A DNA stretch of 64,000 nucleotides from Lacihabitans sp. LS3-19 (GTDB taxonomy: Bacteria; Bacteroidota; Bacteroidia; Cytophagales; Spirosomataceae): NCBI RefSeq assembly GCF_024343575.1, contig NZ_RJUA01000121.1, positions 141,743-205,742 on the forward strand. Reading direction: 5' to 3'. Every line of letters begins with the position of its first letter. Within the stretch, counting starts at the first letter, position 1. The notes under the pieces were generated by a model. It saw only the letters and a program-made list of their open reading frames with translations. It searched no databases and was not told the DNA's origin. A program made the position numbers and the translations under genes. Positions 25,670 to 34,710 of the stretch are shown here, piece after piece.

Positions 25670-28600
25670 TTGAATTTAAATACACAAGAATTTACATTCA
25701 TAGCTGAAAATAGTTCCGATGGTGTCTTAATTATCGAGAATGGAAAGCTTGTGTATTGTTCCGAAAAACTAACGAAATATTTTCCATTAGACTTTTTCCT
25801 TTCTTCTGTAATTACTCTTAAAGATTTTGAAAAATTTGTTTTGACATCAGATATTAAGAGGGTAAAGTCCGAAATAAAAGATGCCATTGAATCCAGAATA
25901 GTTGAATTTTCTCTAAAGTTTAAATTATTTTTTTCTGATGAAAGAATTTTAGACGCCGAAAATCTTGTTAAAAATTTTTATGACCCGAAGGGTAAACTTT
26001 TAAAATCAATAATAATAGTTAAAAGTTTAAAAGAGGCGTTTAATGCAAATAAAGAATTCAATATTGAAACCGTAATCAATTTAGACCTTTTTGAATATTA
26101 CCCAGGATTTATTGTCATTAAAAATTATGAAGGAGAATTTGTTTTTGTAAATGAAAAAGCGGCTCAGATGTTCAAAAAGAAGCCTGAAGAGGTAATAGGA
26201 CTGAGAGATGATGATTATATTTCAAATCAAGTTTTAATTCAAAAATACCTAAAAGACGATAGGGAGGTTATTGATTCAGGAAAAGCCAAAGTAATTGCTT
26301 CAGAGGAAGGTATTAGGCTGGATGGGAGTATGGGTTTTTATAGTGTTAGTAAGTTGCCAGTTAAAATTCCTGGTCAAGAAAAGAAATGTGTTATGATTTT
26401 TGCAACAGATATAACAGAAAAAATTATAGCTGAGCAGGAATTTGTTAAGAAGACTGAAGATGAGATAAATAGGAACAGAATTTTATTGGAGCTTCCTATT
26501 TTACCAACCATAAATGATAATGCTTTTCGAAAAAATTGCAAATTGTTAACCGAAGCACTTTGCAATGGATTGCATTTAGAAAAGGCCGGAATTTGGCGTG
26601 TTAATGAAGAAGGAATCGAAAGTATAGATACTTACGGAATTTTAGCGAGAAGACATAATTCGGGACTGGTAAAAAAGGGACCAAAAATTATTGAGTTTGT
26701 TGAAGATTTATTTTCTAAGTCTGAATTGCCGATCGAAGTACAAATTGAAAATTGTTTAGATTTTGATTTTTTTGAAGAAAGTACCTTTAAAGATCATAAT
26801 AAGTCCTATATATGTATTCCAATCAAAATGCACCATGGTTTTAAGGGTTTTATTTCTTGTGAATATAGTATCCCAAAAAAATGGACGAGTGAAGAGTTGA
26901 CTTTTTTAAGAAATATAATAAATATTTTTGTTTCAATAAAAGAACAAAAAAATAGAAGTTTGGTTGAAGCCAAATTATTACATCGGAGTGAGATTTTAAA
27001 AGCTTCGGCAGAATTGAATCAGAAACTATTAATGTGCGACAGTTTTGAAGTAATAGCCGATGAACTTTTAGAAATTATAGGTAAAGCATCTAATACAGAC
27101 AGGGTTTATTTTTTTAAAAATGATAAAGAAAATGAATGGTTTACTCAAACAAACGAATGGGTTTCGGAAGGAATCAAAGCAGAAATAAATAACCCACTTT
27201 TAAAATCACTTTCATATTCAAAACTCGGCAAATACTATCATGATTTAATTAATAACAAACCTTTTCAGTTTAAAATCTCTGATATTAAAGATGAAGAAAA
27301 TTTTAAAAGGCTAAATGACCAAAGGATAAAAAGCCTATTGGTTATTCCCATTTTTATTAAAAATGAGCTTGCAGGGTATATAGGTTTTGACGATTGTAAA
27401 TCAGAGTTTGAATGGGATAAAGATATTATTAACTATTTAGTTTCTATCGCCGCCAGTATTTCTTCTGCTCTCGAGAGGCAACTTTCTGAGTTGGAAAACA
27501 AAGAGAGTCAGGCTAATTTTAAACAAATTAGTGAAACGCTTGGAGAGGTTTTTTGGCTTTTTGATATTGTTGAATCTAAATTTCTTTTTATAAGCAACGC
27601 TTGTCAAGATGTTTTTGGCGTATCGGTTGACTCGGGATATCAAGATTTTCAATTTATCGAAAAGCTTATTCTAGAAGAGGATAAACAAACAATATATAAT
27701 AGAAAGAAAAGTATCACAGAAGGTATTTATAAAGAAATAAAATATAAAATAAGAACGCCTCAAGGAGAAGTAAAAATTATAAATGAGAAAATATCCCCAG
27801 TATATAATGGTAAAGGAGATCTTTGGAGAATAAGTGGTTTCGCACAAGATGTTACTGGGAAATTGAAAATTGAAAATGAACTCAAAAACCTTTCTACTGT
27901 AACGGAAAAAATAAGTGATGGTGTAGCAATAGCCAATCTAGATTTTGAAATTATTTATGCAAATAAGGCTTATTTAGATATTTTTAGTGCAAAATCAGAG
28001 CAGCTTTTGAGTAAAAGACCTTCTGATTTATTCCAATTAGAAAATAAAGAAGAGATTCTAAAAAAAGTGAATTTTAATTCAACTGGAGATGCTGTTGAAT
28101 ATAAAGTAAAAACTTTTGATGATAGATGGATTTGGGTAGAAATGAAAACCAATATTCTTTATGACGAAAATAACAATCCATATCAAATTGTTGAAATTCT
28201 TAGTGATATAACAGAGAGGAAGAAAAACGAATTAGCTCTAAAAGAAAGTGAGCGAAGTCTTAGATTTATGACCGAAAATACCTCTGACGCTTTAATAATA
28301 TTTAAAGGAAGTACTGGTATTTATTATTCTGGAAATTGTCCCAAGTTGTTTGGTTATCTTTTAGATGATGTAAGAGGTTATACCTTAGTGGATATTGTTG
28401 GTTTTGTTCATCCTGAGGATATAAATATTTTGTTTGCGGTATTAGATAATTTGTTTGAAAAATTAAAAGAGGATTTAGTTTTTCAAATTAGAATAAAGCA
28501 TAAACTTGGACATTATTTTTGGGCTGAGGTGGTTATAAATATAGTCATTGACGGTCAAGAGAGCTTTACATCTTTGGTCGTAGTGAGAAATATAGCCAAA

Positions 28601-29680
28601 AGGAAGAAAGCAGAGTTAGAGCTACAAGCCAGTGAAAATAAATTAAGTGTTATCTTAAATTCTCTTGATGAGGTTGTTTGGGCACTAGAATATCCTTCTT
28701 TAAAGCCTCTTTTTGTTAGTGAATCTGTCCAAAGCCTGTATGGTATAAGTAGTTCGGATTGGGTAAAAAACAATTTCAGGGTTTTAGCACAGACTATTCC
28801 AGAAGATAATCCAATTTTAAAAAGGTTATATAGGGAAGTTAAACATGATGGATTTTCGTCAGGTGTTTTCAGGATAAAGGATAATCATCAAAAATTAAAA
28901 TGGATTAACTCAACTAATAAAATAGTGAATTTTAATTCAAATGGAAATCAAATATTAATTGGGGTTTTATCTGATATTACAAAAATAAAGGAAGCTGAAA
29001 GTGAGACATTGAATGCAAAAAAAGAAATGGAATTTGCACAAAACGCTTATTCGGAGCTTGAATTAAGGGCATTACAGATGCAAATGAACCCCCATTTTAT
29101 TTTTAATGCATTAAACTCTATCCAAAGTTATATTTTTAATAAAGAAGAAGAATTGGCCAACAATTACTTAAGTAAATTCGCTTTTTTAATTAGGCAGTTT
29201 CTTGATTCCTCCAGAAGCAAATATATTTCTATAGACGAGGAGGTTGCAAACTTGAAACTTTACATTGAGCTTGAGAAATTAAGATTTGAAAATAAATTTG
29301 ATTATCTAATAGAAATAGACCCAAAGGTTAATAAATACGCTGAGATACCTACAATGTTACTTCAACCATTTATTGAAAATGCCATAAATCATGGCTTAAG
29401 ATATAAGAAAGAGAAAGGAATGTTGAATTTTAAAATCATTGAAGTTGATAATAAAATTGTGGTAAGTATCAAAGACAATGGAGTAGGAAGAAAGGTAGCT
29501 GAGGAAATAAAATCGCTTTCAAGCCAAGGTTATAAGTCTCAAGGTCTTAAAATTACCACCCAGAGAATTGAAAATTACAATTTGTTAAATTCTGAAAATA
29601 TAGAATATAAAATTACAGATATTGATGAAAATTCTGAAAATATCGGTACATTAGTCGAAATTTATTTCCCAAAAATATAG
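25670..29680 (+). CDS. Large cytosolic PAS/GAF sensor histidine kinase of LytS type
   Basis: This 1336-residue protein has no membrane segment. Starting from a TTG, it has about six PAS-like domains and two GAF-like domains, then a LytS-type His_kinase domain with the phospho-acceptor His1142 in LQMQMNPHFIFNALNSIQSY and a C-terminal HATPase (LQPFIENAINHGLRY, DNGVG, IGTLVEIYFP). PAS boundaries are visible as DITERKK and DITEK/DVTGK linkers. The long sensory array suggests integration of several internal signals (inference). It is four bases upstream of the LytTR response regulator gene, its likely partner. The kinase core closely resembles that of the upstream membrane kinase. Confidence 0.88.
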   Translation: MNLNTQEFTFIAENSSDGVLIIENGKLVYCSEKLTKYFPLDFFLSSVITLKDFEKFVLTSDIKRVKSEIKDAIESRIVEFSLKFKLFFSDERILDAENLVKNFYDPKGKLLKSIIIVKSLKEAFNANKEFNIETVINLDLFEYYPGFIVIKNYEGEFVFVNEKAAQMFKKKPEEVIGLRDDDYISNQVLIQKYLKDDREVIDSGKAKVIASEEGIRLDGSMGFYSVSKLPVKIPGQEKKCVMIFATDITEKIIAEQEFVKKTEDEINRNRILLELPILPTINDNAFRKNCKLLTEALCNGLHLEKAGIWRVNEEGIESIDTYGILARRHNSGLVKKGPKIIEFVEDLFSKSELPIEVQIENCLDFDFFEESTFKDHNKSYICIPIKMHHGFKGFISCEYSIPKKWTSEELTFLRNIINIFVSIKEQKNRSLVEAKLLHRSEILKASAELNQKLLMCDSFEVIADELLEIIGKASNTDRVYFFKNDKENEWFTQTNEWVSEGIKAEINNPLLKSLSYSKLGKYYHDLINNKPFQFKISDIKDEENFKRLNDQRIKSLLVIPIFIKNELAGYIGFDDCKSEFEWDKDIINYLVSIAASISSALERQLSELENKESQANFKQISETLGEVFWLFDIVESKFLFISNACQDVFGVSVDSGYQDFQFIEKLILEEDKQTIYNRKKSITEGIYKEIKYKIRTPQGEVKIINEKISPVYNGKGDLWRISGFAQDVTGKLKIENELKNLSTVTEKISDGVAIANLDFEIIYANKAYLDIFSAKSEQLLSKRPSDLFQLENKEEILKKVNFNSTGDAVEYKVKTFDDRWIWVEMKTNILYDENNNPYQIVEILSDITERKKNELALKESERSLRFMTENTSDALIIFKGSTGIYYSGNCPKLFGYLLDDVRGYTLVDIVGFVHPEDINILFAVLDNLFEKLKEDLVFQIRIKHKLGHYFWAEVVINIVIDGQESFTSLVVVRNIAKRKKAELELQASENKLSVILNSLDEVVWALEYPSLKPLFVSESVQSLYGISSSDWVKNNFRVLAQTIPEDNPILKRLYREVKHDGFSSGVFRIKDNHQKLKWINSTNKIVNFNSNGNQILIGVLSDITKIKEAESETLNAKKEMEFAQNAYSELELRALQMQMNPHFIFNALNSIQSYIFNKEEELANNYLSKFAFLIRQFLDSSRSKYISIDEEVANLKLYIELEKLRFENKFDYLIEIDPKVNKYAEIPTMLLQPFIENAINHGLRYKKEKGMLNFKIIEVDNKIVVSIKDNGVGRKVAEEIKSLSSQGYKSQGLKITTQRIENYNLLNSENIEYKITDIDENSENIGTLVEIYFPKI

Positions 29681-29684
29681 CCAA

Positions 29685-30437
29685 ATGTATACCTGCCTTA
29701 TTGTCGATGACGAAAATAAAAGTATAGAGACACTTTCTAAAATCTTGCTAGAGTACTGTGATAATAAAGTTCAGATATTGGGAATTGCCAACAATATCGA
29801 TGAAGCCTATCCTTTAATTTTGTCTTTAAAGCCAAATATTGTATTTCTTGACATTGAAATGCCGTTTGGTTCAGGGTTTGATTTATTAGAAAAATTCGAC
29901 AAAATAGATTTTCAGGTAATTTTCACAACGGGTTTTGATCAGTATGCTATTACTGCTATAAAGTTTAGTGCCTTAGATTACTTATTAAAACCCATAAATA
30001 TTCAAGAAGTAAAAGATGCGGTTGCAAAGGCTATAAGAAACATCGAATCGAGGCAATTAAATGACAATTTTAAAATATTGCTAGAAAATTTAAGAAAGCC
30101 TAAAAATACAACAAATAAAATACCCTTACCTGTTATCAACGGCTTGGAATTGGTTCAAATCGATCAAATTGTTCATTGTCAAGCAGATGAAGATTATACA
30201 CATTTGTTTTTGAAAGATGGCACTAAAAAGGTGGTAACAAAAAGTATCAAAGATTTTGAAGAATTACTGACTGAGTATGGCTTTTTTAGAATTCATCATT
30301 CGTTTCTGATTAATAAATTTTACATAAAAAAATATACCAAAGGAGAGGGAGGCTCAGTAATAACGGAGCTAGACACAGAAATACCTGTTTCAAGAAGAAG
30401 GAAAGTTGAATTTTTACAATGGCTTAACGAACTCTAA
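29685..30437 (+). CDS. LytTR-family response regulator
   Basis: This 250-residue regulator has a receiver domain (acidic pocket DD8-9, phospho-acceptor Asp56 in IVFLDIEMP, conserved Lys102 in LDYLLKP) followed by a LytTR DNA-binding domain (about 145-250), seen in IVHCQADEDYTHLFLKDG and FFRIHHSFLINKFYIKKY. It presumably receives phosphate from the adjacent PAS/GAF kinase and perhaps also from the membrane kinase. LytTR domains bind pairs of roughly 9-bp direct repeats. The stop overlaps that of a convergent gene by three bases. Confidence 0.93.
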   Translation: MYTCLIVDDENKSIETLSKILLEYCDNKVQILGIANNIDEAYPLILSLKPNIVFLDIEMPFGSGFDLLEKFDKIDFQVIFTTGFDQYAITAIKFSALDYLLKPINIQEVKDAVAKAIRNIESRQLNDNFKILLENLRKPKNTTNKIPLPVINGLELVQIDQIVHCQADEDYTHLFLKDGTKKVVTKSIKDFEELLTEYGFFRIHHSFLINKFYIKKYTKGEGGSVITELDTEIPVSRRRKVEFLQWLNEL

Positions 30438-30868
30438 TTAATTAAGGGTATTTCATTTATCTGCTGGATTTTATTATTTTCAAAATTAATATTAAAACAA
30501 AATGTCTTAATCCCGTTTGTTACACACAGATATGGAGCTTTGATTATTAAATTATATCTACTCGCTTGTTCTATCGTATTTTGAGTAATAGCGACTGTGG
30601 TAGCTTTACATTCTACAAGCAAAAACGCCACTCCTTTATTGTCATAAACTAATATATCCGAACGTTTATTTAAAGAATTGTAAACTATTCCTGACTCTAA
30701 TTTTATTAAGTTTTTTGAGTATTTTTTTTCTTCTATTAAATAATCCAAGAAATTCTGTCTGACTATTTCTTCAGGTGAAAGAAAAATGTATTTTTTTCTT
30801 AAATAATCAAAAATGTATTGCTTTCCATCAACTTCTTTAATCTTGCGTTTTTCATTTTTAATATTCAT
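30434..30868 (-). CDS. Small PD-(D/E)XK nuclease-like protein (HSDR_N type)
   Basis: This 144-residue protein matches the N-terminal nuclease domain of type I restriction subunit HsdR (HSDR_N_2 type), found as a free-standing protein in many Bacteroidota. The catalytic pattern is visible: Asp71 in KRSDILVYD and the E-x-K of LLVECKAT (Glu86, Lys88). There are no HsdM, HsdS or helicase genes nearby, so it is not a restriction system by itself. Function unknown. Confidence 0.8.
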   Translation of the reverse strand: MNIKNEKRKIKEVDGKQYIFDYLRKKYIFLSPEEIVRQNFLDYLIEEKKYSKNLIKLESGIVYNSLNKRSDILVYDNKGVAFLLVECKATTVAITQNTIEQASRYNLIIKAPYLCVTNGIKTFCFNINFENNKIQQINEIPLIN

Positions 30869-30937
30869 ATTGCAAAATGGAATTTTCCACTACTGATTTT
30901 GGTTATTTACTTCAAATTTTAAACAAACTAATGATAT

Positions 30938-31714
30938 ATGCAAACCAAAGAAGAAATAGTTAAAAATTGGCTTCCAAGATATACAGGAACACCAATTGAA
31001 GAATTTAAGCCTTATATTCTTCTTACCAATTTTTCTAACTACGTGAAAATGTTTGCGGACAAATATGGCGTGGAGGTTAGGGGAACTTCAAACGCAATGC
31101 AAACAGCCTCAGCCGGCAATATTACGATTATTAACTTTGGAATGGGTAGTGCTATGGCAGCAACTGTGATGGACTTATTAACAGCCATTGAACCTAAAGC
31201 TGTTTTGTTCTTGGGCAAATGCGGTGGTTTGAAAAAAATAAGTGCTCTTGGAGATTTTATTTTGCCAATAGCTGCTATAAGGGGAGAAGGGACAAGTGAT
31301 GATTATGCAAGACCCGAAATTCCGGCTTTGCCTTCTTTTAGACTTCAAAGGTCTGTCTCGGAGATGATAATAAAGCATCAGATGGATTATTGGACAGGGA
31401 CGGTATATACTACAAATAGGCGAGTATGGGAACACGATGAGAAATTCAAGGATTATTTGAAAGAAATAAGAGCATTGGGAATTGACATGGAAACGGCCAC
31501 TATTTTTATAGTTGGTTTTGTTAATTCAATTCCACACGGAGCTTTGCTTTTGGTTTCTGACAATCCAATGGAGCCCGATGGAGTTAAAACTGAAGAAAGT
31601 GATAAAAAAGTAACATCTAGTTTTGTTGAAAAGCATCTTCAAATTGGAATAGAATCATTGGAGGAATTAGCTAACTCAGGCGAATCTGTAAAACACATGA
31701 GGTTTGAAAACTAA
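30938..31714 (+). CDS. AMP nucleosidase
   Basis: This 258-residue protein is of the PNP_UDP phosphorylase superfamily, AMP nucleosidase type, which cleaves AMP to adenine and ribose 5-phosphate. Visible signatures are FGMGSAMAATVMDLL, FLGKCGGLKK, GDFILPIAAIRGEG, and GIDMETATIFIVGF, with Met and Glu of the substrate site. It lacks the N-terminal extension of the E. coli Amn enzyme; this short form is common in Bacteroidota. A terminator overlaps its stop. Confidence 0.9.
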   Translation: MQTKEEIVKNWLPRYTGTPIEEFKPYILLTNFSNYVKMFADKYGVEVRGTSNAMQTASAGNITIINFGMGSAMAATVMDLLTAIEPKAVLFLGKCGGLKKISALGDFILPIAAIRGEGTSDDYARPEIPALPSFRLQRSVSEMIIKHQMDYWTGTVYTTNRRVWEHDEKFKDYLKEIRALGIDMETATIFIVGFVNSIPHGALLLVSDNPMEPDGVKTEESDKKVTSSFVEKHLQIGIESLEELANSGESVKHMRFEN

Positions 31715-31742
31715 AAGAGAGGACAACATAGCCCTCTCTTTT
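31713..31742. terminator. Bidirectional terminator between AMP nucleosidase and TPR genes
   Basis: A 10-bp perfect stem (AAAAGAGAGG at 31713-31722 with CCTCTCTTTT at 31733-31742) and a 10-base loop sit between the ends of convergent genes. It overlaps the AMP nucleosidase stop codon. Confidence 0.85.
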
Positions 31743-31767
31743 AAATTTATATAAATTAAGAATTTTA

Positions 31768-33108
31768 TCAATTACAATAATCCTTAATTACGCCATAAGC
31801 TGCAGCATAGCCAAGTTCACCAGACTTGCTAAGGTCAAAACAACCTCCGTTATTGTCACCTAAAGCATTTTTTATTAAACCTCTTACATAATACGCTTCT
31901 GCATATTTTGGGTTTATTTTTATGGCATTTCCGCAATCCAACAGAGCCTCTGATTGTGAACCCATAGCTGACCTTACAAGTCCTCTCGCAAAATGAGCCT
32001 CAGCATAAGTTGGGTTTAGTTCTATTGATTGATTTAAATCTGATAAAGCGTCTTTTAGATCATTTACTTTATAGTTTGAAAGACCTTTGGCGTAATACAC
32101 TTCTGATTTTTCATCCGTAAAATCTACTATCATATTTTTTTCTTCAACGCTACCCCTAAGTCTGTCCAAGTTTGCTTTGCTCAATGATCCTACGTATTGG
32201 TCTTTCCCATTTTTTGAGTCGGATTTTTGAAACAAAGCTTTGCCGAAATCTGACTGGGCTGCTTTTTGATTGTTTAGTTTTGAAAAAGCAAAACCTCTAC
32301 CATAGTATGCTCCTTGATTATTTGGATCTATTTGTAAACATTTATCAAAATCCAGTTTGGCTCCATTATAATCTCCCATTTTTGATTTTGAGAATCCTCG
32401 GTTAAAATAAGATTCAGCATCCTGGCCATCTAGTTTTAGTGCTTCATCAAAATCGGTAATTGCATCAGAGTAGTTACCTACTTTTATTCTGTTTTTGCCT
32501 CTTTCATTAAATGTTTGGGCTCTTTTTGGGTTTATTTCTATTGATTTGGTATAGTCAGCTATACTGCCATTAAAATCATCCAATTTGGATTTGCATAATC
32601 CTCTTGAGTAAAAGGCCTGGTATTTTTCATTACTATTTGGATTTAGTTCTATCACTTTTGTGAAATCCTGAATAGCTCTCGAATATTCGTTTAATTTTGC
32701 TCTAATGGTTCCTCTTTGAAGATATGCATAAGAATCTTCAGGAGCTATTTCTATAGCTCTATTGAAATCTTGTAAAGCTGTTCTGTTATCATCCTGATAA
32801 CTTTTGCTGATACCTCTGTATAAAAAGGACATAGCGTCCCTAGGGCTCAAATCAATGGCTCTGTCAAAATCTAAAATTGCTCCTCTATTGTCTTTTAATG
32901 CTTGTTTGGCCAGTCCTCTGTTAAAATAACTTTGATGATTGTCAGGATTCATAGAGATAGCAGTGCTGAATGCTGCCAATGCACCTATGTAGTCTCCAGA
33001 TTTGCTTTTGATAACTCCAATGTCGAAAAATTCTGAAGCGGTTTGTTGAGCAAAAGTGCTCAAACTTAAGATTAATAATAAAGAGAAAGAGAGAATGGTT
33101 TTTTTCAT
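31768..33108 (-). CDS. Exported TPR-repeat protein
   Basis: This protein of about 446 residues starts with a signal peptide (MKKTILSFSLLLILSLSTFA). The remainder is a solenoid of roughly ten TPR repeats such as DNRGAILDFDRAIDLSPRDA and NYSDAITDFDEALKLDGQDA. TPR solenoids mediate protein contacts; here it is probably periplasmic or outer-membrane. The frame reaches a TTG at 33132 that lies in a TATATTTG -7 box, so the ATG at 33108 is used. No partner is obvious. Confidence 0.85.
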   Translation of the reverse strand: MKKTILSFSLLLILSLSTFAQQTASEFFDIGVIKSKSGDYIGALAAFSTAISMNPDNHQSYFNRGLAKQALKDNRGAILDFDRAIDLSPRDAMSFLYRGISKSYQDDNRTALQDFNRAIEIAPEDSYAYLQRGTIRAKLNEYSRAIQDFTKVIELNPNSNEKYQAFYSRGLCKSKLDDFNGSIADYTKSIEINPKRAQTFNERGKNRIKVGNYSDAITDFDEALKLDGQDAESYFNRGFSKSKMGDYNGAKLDFDKCLQIDPNNQGAYYGRGFAFSKLNNQKAAQSDFGKALFQKSDSKNGKDQYVGSLSKANLDRLRGSVEEKNMIVDFTDEKSEVYYAKGLSNYKVNDLKDALSDLNQSIELNPTYAEAHFARGLVRSAMGSQSEALLDCGNAIKINPKYAEAYYVRGLIKNALGDNNGGCFDLSKSGELGYAAAYGVIKDYCN

Positions 33109-33129
33109 ATGGTTATTTTCTAAATAATT

Positions 33130-33137
33130 CAAATATA
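33130..33137 (-). promoter_or_regulatory. -7 promoter element of the TPR protein gene
   Basis: TATATTTG on the minus strand lies 22 bases before the ATG at 33108 and matches TAnnTTTG. It contains the spurious TTG start at 33132. Confidence 0.55.
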
Positions 33138-33201
33138 AACAAAAAAGATAAAACTTTAGGGCTTTATCTTTAAGGAAATCGAAGAAATTTATTCAGGGGG
33201 T

Positions 33202-34089
33202 TTATATTATGCTAATACCTAGCAAAATAACAAAAACTAGAGATGTCAATGCCAGGGTCTTAAGGTAAGGGTCTGGATTCTTTGATTTGCTTACCTGAAA
33301 TCCATTAAGTAAAATTAATACAAAAGAAATCAAAAAATAGTATCTGAAGTTTTCAATATCTTTTAAAAATAGGACTGTACAAACTATTGCTAAAAGCAAT
33401 AAACTCCAATGATATATAAGGGTTTTATGTCTTCCCAGTCTTACCGGAATAGTGATTTTTCCAGCATTCCCGTCAGTGTCTATATCTCGTAAGTTATTGA
33501 TGTTTAAAACGCCTGTAGCTAAAGCTCCGCAAGCTATTGCTGGCCATATTACCATAATGTCGAATGAGGAAGAATAAAGAAAATAACTCCCAATAACTCC
33601 AAGTAGGCCAAAGAATAGGAATACAGAAATATCACCTAGTCCAAGATATCCATATGGTCTTTTACCAGCAGTGTATGAATAAGCCGCTGCTATACTTAGA
33701 ATCCCGATTCCAAAAAACAGCCAGAATAATTTTGAAAATCCACCAAAGGCAATATATATTAAACTTACTCCGCTAATTATAGATAACATAGCCATGAATA
33801 TAATGGCTTTGAACATCTGTTGGGTGCTTATTCTGCCTGATTGCACTGCTCTGGCTGGTCCAACTCTATCAACAGAATCTGCTCCATTTTGTGTGTCGCC
33901 ATAATCATTAGCAAAATTCGACAAAACTTGAAGCAAGATTGTAGTAAGGCATGCCAATGAAAAAACTGGCCAACGAAATATATTAGAATGGACAGCGAGA
34001 AAAGCTCCCATAATAATGCTTGACAGAGCCAAAGGGAGCGTACGAAACCTTGCTGCCGAAATCCAATCTTTAATGTTTGGGGTATCCAT
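33202..34089 (-). CDS. menA: 1,4-dihydroxy-2-naphthoate polyprenyltransferase
   Basis: MenA attaches the polyprenyl side chain to dihydroxynaphthoate in menaquinone synthesis. The 295-residue protein has eight or nine membrane helices and the two aspartate-rich motifs of the UbiA superfamily: NFANDYGDTQNGAD and NNLRDIDTDG. The N-terminal ISAARFRTLPLALSSIIMG is typical of MenA. Other men genes are not in the window. It implies respiration with menaquinone. It may be co-transcribed with the glutathione peroxidase gene 5 bases upstream. Confidence 0.92.
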   Translation of the reverse strand: MDTPNIKDWISAARFRTLPLALSSIIMGAFLAVHSNIFRWPVFSLACLTTILLQVLSNFANDYGDTQNGADSVDRVGPARAVQSGRISTQQMFKAIIFMAMLSIISGVSLIYIAFGGFSKLFWLFFGIGILSIAAAYSYTAGKRPYGYLGLGDISVFLFFGLLGVIGSYFLYSSSFDIMVIWPAIACGALATGVLNINNLRDIDTDGNAGKITIPVRLGRHKTLIYHWSLLLLAIVCTVLFLKDIENFRYYFLISFVLILLNGFQVSKSKNPDPYLKTLALTSLVFVILLGISII

Positions 34090-34094
34090 TTCTA

Positions 34095-34694
34095 TTACAG
34101 TCCTACAGCTTTTTTGAATTCTGGATTTTCAGGAATGATTTTGGATTCAAAGAAATGAGTAAGTTTTCCATCTTTGTTTATAAGATATTTGCAGAAATTC
34201 CAAGTTGGTTCTTGGTCATTCCATCCATTTAATTCCTTTTCGCTAAGCCATTTGTAAAGTGGTGCTTTGTTAGGTCCAGTAACATCAAGTTTTTCAAACA
34301 TTCTAAATTTTACACCGTAGTTTTTCTCGCAAAAGGCAGCAATTTCTTCACTTGAACCAGGCTCTTGAGCTAAAAAATTATTGGCTGGAAAACCTAAAAC
34401 AGCAATTTTGTCTCCATATTTTTCATGGAATGCCTCCCAATCGGCGTATTGTGGTGTAAAGCCACATTTAGAAGCTACATTTATCAATACAACTGTTTTG
34501 CCTTTATATTCACTTAAACTTACTGGCTTTCCACTTAGGTCGTTTACCGTGAAATCGTAAAAAGAACCTTTCATAGCTTTTGTGTCGGTATTTGTTAAAA
34601 TAGTTTGTTTTGAGCCAAAAACGTTTTTGATTGTTTTTAGGTTAATTAGTCCCATAATGCAAAAGGAAAATATTCCAAAAGTTAAAAATTTCAT
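34095..34694 (-). CDS. Glutathione peroxidase family protein (Cys type)
   Basis: This thiol peroxidase of about 199 residues has the catalytic tetrad of the family: Cys in NVASKCGFT, Gln in FLAQEPGS, and Trp-Asn in TWNFCKYLI. The catalytic residue is Cys, not selenocysteine. An N-terminal hydrophobic segment (MKFLTFGIFSFCIMGLI) suggests export or membrane anchoring. In bacteria such proteins often use thioredoxin, not glutathione (family knowledge). An upstream ATG at 34703 would add three residues. Confidence 0.9.
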   Translation of the reverse strand: MKFLTFGIFSFCIMGLINLKTIKNVFGSKQTILTNTDTKAMKGSFYDFTVNDLSGKPVSLSEYKGKTVVLINVASKCGFTPQYADWEAFHEKYGDKIAVLGFPANNFLAQEPGSSEEIAAFCEKNYGVKFRMFEKLDVTGPNKAPLYKWLSEKELNGWNDQEPTWNFCKYLINKDGKLTHFFESKIIPENPEFKKAVGL

Positions 34695-34710
34695 AAATAA
34701 CATGTTTATA

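Noticed and set aside
30434..30868. Type I restriction system
   Set aside because: Only an isolated nuclease-like domain is present; helicase, methylase and specificity genes are absent.
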